This document shows, piece after piece, positions 57,941 through 64,000 of a stretch of DNA of 64,000 bases. Each line of letters begins with the position of its first letter. Position 1 is the first letter of the stretch. Both the position numbers and the translations under genes were made by a program. The notes below the pieces were generated by a model, which searched no databases, was not told the origin of the DNA, and was given only the letters and a program-made list of their open reading frames with translations. This DNA comes from Sistotremastrum niveocremeum HHB9708 (taxonomy: Eukaryota; Basidiomycota; Agaricomycetes; Sistotremastrales; Sistotremastraceae): contig KV419420.1 of assembly GCA_001630475.1 (NCBI GenBank), positions 1 to 64,000 of the forward strand, read 5' to 3'.

Positions 57941-58818
57941 CTAATCATGTCGTACTTTATAATTGTAAAGTGGAAATGGGTGACCTTCGTCTTCATCCAT
58001 TATCGCCTGTGGGTCCTGCTCATCCTCATCCATTTGAGGACTCGCAGGCACCTTGAGTTTGATTTCTTCACTCCCGGATGACGACTGCTCAGAGCTTGAA
58101 TCCTTATCCTTGGCCACCTATGAAGCATATCAGTGTCGACTCATCACAATATAAATCTGACTGACATAGATGCGTTCGACACATTGCTCGATCATGGTGA
58201 CGAGATTATAGTGATGAGTCTGAGCGACGTACTCCCAAAGCTCGCCACGCATTTCTTCAATGGTCATACGGAAGGCACACCACATGATGGTCTCTGGAAA
58301 AAGAGATTGTTCGAACATGTCGTCGCCGCCGAGGCGCAGCTCAAGGTCAAGTGTCGAAAGAGCAGCTGTTATGGCTGCCCTCCGACCTTCCTTGTTGCGA
58401 TAGTCGGGGTGTGACATAAAGGCCTTACACATGTGAGCGGGTTGTCTGGATGAAAGCGGTAAATGCGAAGCACAAATATTGGTGTGAGCGCAACATACCT
58501 ACGCCCCCATGCGTCTATAACCCAGGCGCCCGCCACCCGAAGATCGTCACGAAAGGTTTTGACGCATAAAATCTGATTCCCGAGGATTGTCAAGAAGGTA
58601 GCGGAGAGGATGAGGCCTTTGTTTTGGATCGCGGGATCCAAAGAGAGGACGTAAGCCATACGCCATGGATTGTCTGCGGGAAGGTCGAGTATGGCCATGT
58701 TCTGTTGCTGGTCGTGGATAATGTCCTCTTCGAGTTCTTGAGCGAGGACGCCCGTGTTTTGTTGTTGGTCGTGGAGGATGTCCTCTTCGAGTTCTTGAGC
58801 GAGGATGCTGTGAGCCAT
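57941..58818 (-). CDS. Unrecognised acidic protein with internal 19-residue duplication
   Basis: Three exons (58818-58499, 58445-58166 and 58117-57941) join in frame over introns of 53 and 48 bp to give 258 residues. The N-terminus holds two copies of ILAQELEEDILHDQQQN, encoded by a 57-bp tandem duplication (about 58806-58693). The middle is helical with conserved-looking DNPWRMAYVLSLDPA and CAFRMTIEEMRGELW. The C-terminal exon is strongly acidic (DSSSEQSSSGSEE; MDEDEQDPQAIMDEDEG). There is no signal peptide or membrane helix. Its start is divergent from the plus-strand fragment beginning at 59075. Function is unknown. Confidence 0.65.
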
Positions 58819-59074
58819 GGTATAGGATATTTGGATAGGGTGGGGATGGGTGAGACTACGAGGTCTGTCTTAATGAGAGTCTGACAGAGAGGGTACAGAG
58901 AGGGCAGGTCCTTTATATAAGAACCTCCGCCCTACAACGTTTCTTGTGGTTCTGCGTTTGCTTTGTTGTGAACCGGAGTTACCCGGATGGTCCACGCGGT
59001 TGCCGGAGCCAAGAAGGAACGAGCAAACTAAACTCCGCTTATTCCCTTTCGCCTTATCTCATAACCCTGACAGG

Positions 59075-59323
59075 ATGTCGACGTCTGCAAGAACGGCAGA
59101 ACTCATTCACCCTCCTATGTCACTCAGTATATCTCTCAGCAGTGCTCAGAGCAGTCCTCCTATACCCACCACCGTACCCGTGCCTATAACCATCACCTTA
59201 CCCTCGCCTAATCCTATGCCTGCCAGTATCCCGGCCAGCCTTGCGGCCAGCACCTGCACCGACAGCCCTCCCATCCCGACCTCAACACCAGTTCTGAACA
59301 TGTTTGTGATACATGCATGGTAA
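59075..59323 (+). CDS. Start of an unrecognised gene, apparently cut by the KDZ element
   Basis: An ATG at 59075 opens a Ser/Pro/Thr-rich stretch (MSTSARTAELIHPPMSLSIS) divergent from the gene at 57941-58818. It ends after about 80 residues, just where the GTGATAC array begins (59306), so it may be the first exon of a host gene interrupted by the transposon. No intron donor or downstream exon was found. It could also be a chance open stretch. Confidence 0.3.
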   Translation: MSTSARTAELIHPPMSLSISLSSAQSSPPIPTTVPVPITITLPSPNPMPASIPASLAASTCTDSPPIPTSTPVLNMFVIHAW

Positions 59324-59973
59324 AAGGGTACATTCCCTTGTGATCACTGCCAGTAGGTCCTGTGGTACAAGATACAGTAAGCAAATGTAATACTACTATG
59401 GTAGCACCTATATACCTTGCATGTGGTATTAGCTGGTTAATGTGAGGATGGCATGATAACAGGGTGATACGGGGGACAGTAAGCATGAGACATTCAATCT
59501 TCCCATACATAGCCATGATAGCTGTGTGATACATCACATGCAAACAATGTATGGCTATACCAACAGCTGGCTTTACCTTGGAATGATAAGGATGTGATAC
59601 CTGCGTAACAAGACATACAGTAGACTCACTTGGCACCTCCATTACATTGTTCTGATAGCACAGTGATACATTTCTGGCAAGCAACATTGTACACCATTGC
59701 ATTACATGCCATTGATAAGGATGTGATACCTGGGCGATACATGACATGCGAGAGATGTATGGCTAAACCAATAGCTGGCTTTACCTTGGCATGATAAGAA
59801 TGTGATACCTGTGCAACAGGATATAGTGCAGGCCCATTTGGCACATTCATTACATTGTTCTGATAGCACAGTGATACATTTCCGACACACCTCTAAGCAT
59901 AGGATCTTGCATGTGATAAACAAGTACAAATGTCTATGACAGAGTTATTTCTGCTGTGATAAGGATGTGATAC
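59306..59973 (+). repeat. Array of nine same-direction GTGATAC motifs, likely KDZ subterminal region
   Basis: GTGATAC occurs at 59306, 59464, 59526, 59594, 59663, 59723, 59802, 59871 and 59967, always on the plus strand. By chance fewer than 0.1 would be expected in 670 bp. Further copies lie in the transposase gene at 61386, 62735 and 62809. Such iterated words next to a transposase gene are commonly binding sites of that transposase; here this is inferred. Confidence 0.7.
59547..59883 (+). repeat. Imperfect tandem duplication, period 208 bp
   Basis: Copy A (59547-59675) and copy B (59755-59883) share ATGTATGGCTA, AGCTGGCTTTACCTTGG and CATTACATTGTTCTGATAGC with scattered differences. Each copy carries two GTGATAC motifs. 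Confidence 0.8.
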
Positions 59974-60064
59974 AGTGACCATAAACTTGATGTGCAGTCC
60001 TTGGGACAAACCTGTGATTAGAAAATACAGTGATCATGATTAGAGCATGGTATAGACATGGTAG

Positions 60065-63000
60065 CTAATCTATCTCCTGAGGTTCAAGCTCCTCTACCTG
60101 TGTTGCCGGAACAGATATCACAGAATCGGTATCTAGATCCCGATATTTCTGGATCCAAGGGCACTCAACATTAAAGCCATGGAGAGATGGAGCCCAAAGG
60201 TGCGCAGACTGCACTGCCATTGTGCGCCACATCTCAGACTGTTTGTGGCAGTATGCAGTAAGACCTGCCTGAACTTCATCAGATGCTTCCATACGTTGCC
60301 CTAACTTATCTGTCCACCATTGTGACTTCCACTCAAAATAAACAAGCACTCGTCGCATCTCCTCAACCACAAGTGTGCACTCTTCTTCCCAGCGTTTCAT
60401 GCGTGAGTAAGCTTTCACCCAATCCACACGCATAGCTGTAGATTTTTTTAGCTTGAAAATACTATAGCAACATTGAAACTGACCAATTGCATCTCCTTCC
60501 AAATGATCCCCAGGAGCCGACCAAATCCAACTCGGTTGGAAGTCCCCTTCTCCAAGACGTCTCTGACGATAACGGTGGGCAGCAGTACCTTGATCGTCGT
60601 CCTGATCTTGTAGCTGAGGGCCTTTACAGTCAGCTGCTCGGAGTAATTTGAAGGTTGCCATCCATGATCCATTGGGCTTCAATGCCTGGAGTGCATTATA
60701 GGAGAGTCGGTAAATATCCGCAGCTTGAGTGATCTTCTGTTGATACTGTGCTAGAACTCCACCAGCACGTGTCCCACTGCGCTGTCCTCGAACATTAGCT
60801 TCTTTGGCTTTGTAGATGTTAATTTTCAGTCGTATGGCACGACGTAGAGCTGTTAATGCTGACTCGCAATGGGCCATTCGGAGACGCTGTTCCTTTAAGC
60901 AGAGACCATCGGTAGTACATCTCTGACGATCAGAACATGTGGCCCCTTGTTCAACTGTGTCGGAAAGATGGGAAGGGAGTAATAATTTGACAGTAAGTGG
61001 TTGCAGGTCAACTTGTTCACTATCTTCAGTATCTTCATCCTCGCCACGTAGTAATACTTGAACACCAGGCATGTGGCTATACTGAAGGTCCCGCCAAGCA
61101 TGGATTTTACGAAGGAGAGCTGACTTGCGTTCACCGTAAACTGCTGCTAATGAACTTCCAATCTTGGGTTTATCCTCAGCAAGTTTTGCATTGAATTTAA
61201 GTCTAAACCCATTTCAGTGATGCAATCATCAAAATCACTTTTCTCACATGGATATTTCAAGATTGATTCCACGATCAAGGAATTCTGCTGGACTGACATT
61301 GTCCACTTCAAGTATCATGCCTTGTGCACGCTCCAACTCTTCTTGCTGTGCCACTAATACACGGTTGGCAGACTGAGCTTGCTCTGTGATACATTATCAG
61401 TAGGAGAACATCAACCACTGAAGTATCACGCACCATCATTTGGCTCTTGGAATGGATTTGGAGCATTATGAGGATCTTTCTGCCATGTGTTGAGCATTTC
61501 TGTCCATTCTGTGACATTGGCATCACTGGTCACTTCAGACAGTGACAGAAAGGCTGCTTCTTGTTTTGCCAAGCCTGCCTTGGCCAAATGAAATTTTGAG
61601 AGAAGTGTTATCCCTGCCAAAACTTGTCAGCAAAGATTATCCATTTCCAAAGGCAGAACTTACCCATCTCTTTGATCTTGCGCCAATTCCAAGACCCCAA
61701 CAGATCATCCATGGAATCATGCCTGTTTGCTGCTGTTTTCTCCTTATGACTACTACTATATGGGCCAAGATGTGCCCATCCTCTCTCAATACCCTCTCCA
61801 TCAAGCCTTGCTGAGCCTTCACGGTAGTTCAACGAAAATGGACACTGGCACTTCTCTCCGTGAGCGGGCAGATGAAACTTTGGAATCACAAAGATCAGAA
61901 TGAACAAAAAGAATGTTGCTGCAAGTTCAGGTGGATATCCTTTGACGCGCTCTCGCAGATTTTTTGACCATTGACAAGCAATATCATAGCTGATCAGTAT
62001 TTGGCACACTGTTGCACCAAGGATACTGGACAGAAATATGTAGTCCATGTTGACATAACTGTTGGGGTTTGAGACAGGAGACTCAAGACATATGAAATGT
62101 ATCTCACCGTTCTCCGACTTGAAGGTCACCAATGCCATTCGGCCGAACAAGGCCATGTCTTCCACATATTACAGCGCCAACCCCAGTAACAGTATAGCCT
62201 TTGTGACTTTTCAGATGCGCTCGCTCGATCGCACGATGTGTTGAGTCACAATCACTAGTCTGTTTGCAATGAGTTTAATCCATTACAGTCAAGCTCCACA
62301 TACCTCAATCACAAGATCCTGAGATTTACTGATCTGTTCCATATACTTGGTATGTTCCACAAAGTACGCCCATCCAGAACCTAGCTCTGGGTCCTTCGAA
62401 ATCCCCCGATCCTTCAGTTTTAGTCTGAAGTTGGCGTCAATGGCCAAATATAGTGTGAATAACCATCTAGCATGCTAATCAGCTTGGTATATATCGACAA
62501 TCATAGATCTGTGTCATACAGGTTTGCAGCACAATGTTGCCAATCTGGTGGTAAGTTAATTGCCGGATGTGGGCATGCTGGACATTGCAGTGCCAGGGCA
62601 CCTTGGGCCGTATTAGCAATCCCATTGTCTTCATGAGCTCGACCCGCTCGCTTAAGCATTTGCAGGTGTCGATAATAACGAGTACAGTGACCAAGATCAT
62701 CATATCGTTTCTGTACATTAATTGATAACCTTAAGTGATACATGCACAGTAAACACTCACTGGAACATTAACCGTTCCGGAGTTATCGGTTAAATTTTGT
62801 AAGGCTGAGTGATACTGATGTGCCGAAAAACCAGAGACACTTGTGATTTGATGGAATAGCTCAAGGAGATCAAACGTAAAAGCAGTTTGAGGTTTATCTT
62901 GCGACGCCGGGAACCATTTCACACGCAGAAGTTGGTTTCGCTTTAGTAAGTCATTGGGGTTTGTAGAACATCCACAGAAGACCACGGCGACATCATGGAA

Positions 63001-63908
63001 TCCGGTGGTGTGAAGAACGGTGATCGGGGCATCATATCGATGAGGAACGGGACATGGGGAAAGATCGTCGTGGCCGAGGCACACCGTGAGCCCAATTTCC
63101 CAAAGACTTGAGCGGTGCCACGTCCCTCCGTACCATTTCTGGCGTATCGGTTAGCGATCAAGACATATCGTGAGACATATAATAGCACGCACTTTGATTC
63201 GATGCAGGGGGTGATGGGTATGCATGCGTACGGTGCAATCGGAGCAGGCAAGAGGCGGGAGAAAGCAGTCTTGACACTGATAGAGGGCCTCGGCATCATG
63301 GTTGTTTGCGAGGCCACGATTCGGGCATTGCGGCTGAGTGCAGGAGATGACCGTCGCGTGCCCGTATCTCTCGTGACGCACGAACTCGTCGAGGTAGCCA
63401 TCACGATGTTCAAGCCATCTTTCCACGGGATGGCGCTGCGGTGAAAGTTAGTTAATACATTGTGGGGACTGAGTAGTCGATAACGCACGTCATCCCCTCC
63501 TGTTCGTTGGCCGTGACGAGGCAGCTCTTCCCAACGTTCAGGCCGTGGATATCCATCAGGATGCGCCAGCTGGTCCTCCATGAGGGCGGTGAAGACATTA
63601 AACGGCTCTTGCAGCTCGACCTCAATCTCTCCATCAAAATCAAGGTTGGCGAGCGGGGGGTCGGGGGGGTTGTCAGGTACGTCGTGGTCGTTGTCGCTAT
63701 CGCTGTCGCCGCCAGTTCCAGCCTCGGGAGGAATGTCGATGCCATCTGAGGCATCTAAGGTGCCTCGATCGACAGTGAGTCGGCCTTGAGAGCCTAATTG
63801 CTGACGGAAACGGGAGACAGATACGAGAGGTTCGGGAGCGGAGGGGTCGTCCTCATCGTCGTATACGCGAGAAACCGTGCGCACAGCTTTTTTATTCGCT
63901 CTGACCAT
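60065..63908 (-). CDS. KDZ transposase with CxC2 cysteine cluster, multi-exon
   Basis: The N-terminus at 63908 (MVRANKKAVRTVSRVYDDED) is acidic and disordered. Next comes the CxC2-type cysteine cluster: CTQPQCPNRG, YQCQDCFLPPLACSDC and HTHHPLHRI at about 63340-63170. It is followed by CLGHDDLSPCPVPH and DVAVVFCGCS, and by LLKRNQLLRVKWFPAS near 62940. The catalytic core has SYDIACQWSKNL, PKFHLPAHGEKCQ and GEGIERGWAHLGPYSSS, with RHDSMDDLLGSWNW, at 62000-61680. The C-terminal exon (61072-60065) holds the helical RVDWVKAYSRMKRW region. Introns are short; not all borders were fixed, and one or two frame changes near 61150-61300 may be real breaks. KDZ elements are common in agaricomycetes; the family is thought to move by cut-and-paste with an RNase H-type transposase. 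The upstream end lies at or beyond the window edge. Confidence 0.85.
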
Positions 63909-64000
63909 CGTCGCGGAGGCACGACGGGCGATGCGAGCAGGCAGCAGCGCCGATGTTTGGCTTGAATTTGGGCAGCTCGGGCGAAAACCAACATGACCGA

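Overview
The window looks like the end of a chromosome, or a stretch close to it, from a filamentous basidiomycete, probably Agaricomycotina. The reasons are dense genes with 45-70 bp GT-AG introns, a CBM1-bearing AA8 cytochrome, a GH13 amylase with CBM20, and a transposon set (KDZ with CxC2 cysteine cluster, Tnp2/CACTA-like, Helitron, MULE, many hAT MITEs) typical of mushroom-forming fungi. Species cannot be fixed by eye. Bases 1-59 are a heterogeneous TTAGCGG/TTAGG array in the orientation expected of a left telomere. It abuts a MULE transposase cut off inside its catalytic domain.

Layout. 0-15 kb is a transposon pile: truncated MULE with an Ulp1-like protease exon set (56-3275, minus), a mariner-like MITE (4334-4597), a nearly whole Helitron with 19-bp terminal inverted repeats and a 3' hairpin (4686-10690), and a multi-exon hAT transposase (11142-15165, minus) followed by an array of three related stem-loops (15428-15526). 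15.5-21 kb is gene-poor, with two small unrecognised genes. 21-40 kb is an ordinary host segment: a single-pass membrane protein, a SET3-like PHD-SET regulator, and three secreted enzymes (S10 serine carboxypeptidase, AA8-CBM1 cytochrome, GH13-CBM20 alpha-amylase).

40-53 kb is host sequence under transposon attack. Two host genes (43809-45611 and 47976-50517) are each open across all exons once hAT-type MITEs are discounted. One MITE sits in the first gene and two in the second, each with a perfect 8-bp target duplication. 53-54.2 kb is a nest: one hAT-type MITE inside another that also spans a 220-N assembly gap. 54.4-64 kb holds a truncated Tnp2/CACTA-like transposase, a GGATGG-rich minisatellite, an unrecognised acidic protein gene, and a KDZ transposase (minus) that runs towards the window end, preceded by a one-directional array of GTGATAC motifs that looks like its subterminal region.

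How it fits together: the secreted carboxypeptidase, carbohydrate-binding cytochrome and starch-binding amylase form a small saprotrophy-type group, though nothing shows they are co-regulated. The dominant theme is DNA transposons of at least six superfamilies. The best candidates for new biology are the unusual telomere repeat, the Helitron end structure, the iterated hairpins, and the repeated insertion of hAT MITEs into coding exons. I saw no LTR, Polinton-like or other capsid-bearing element.
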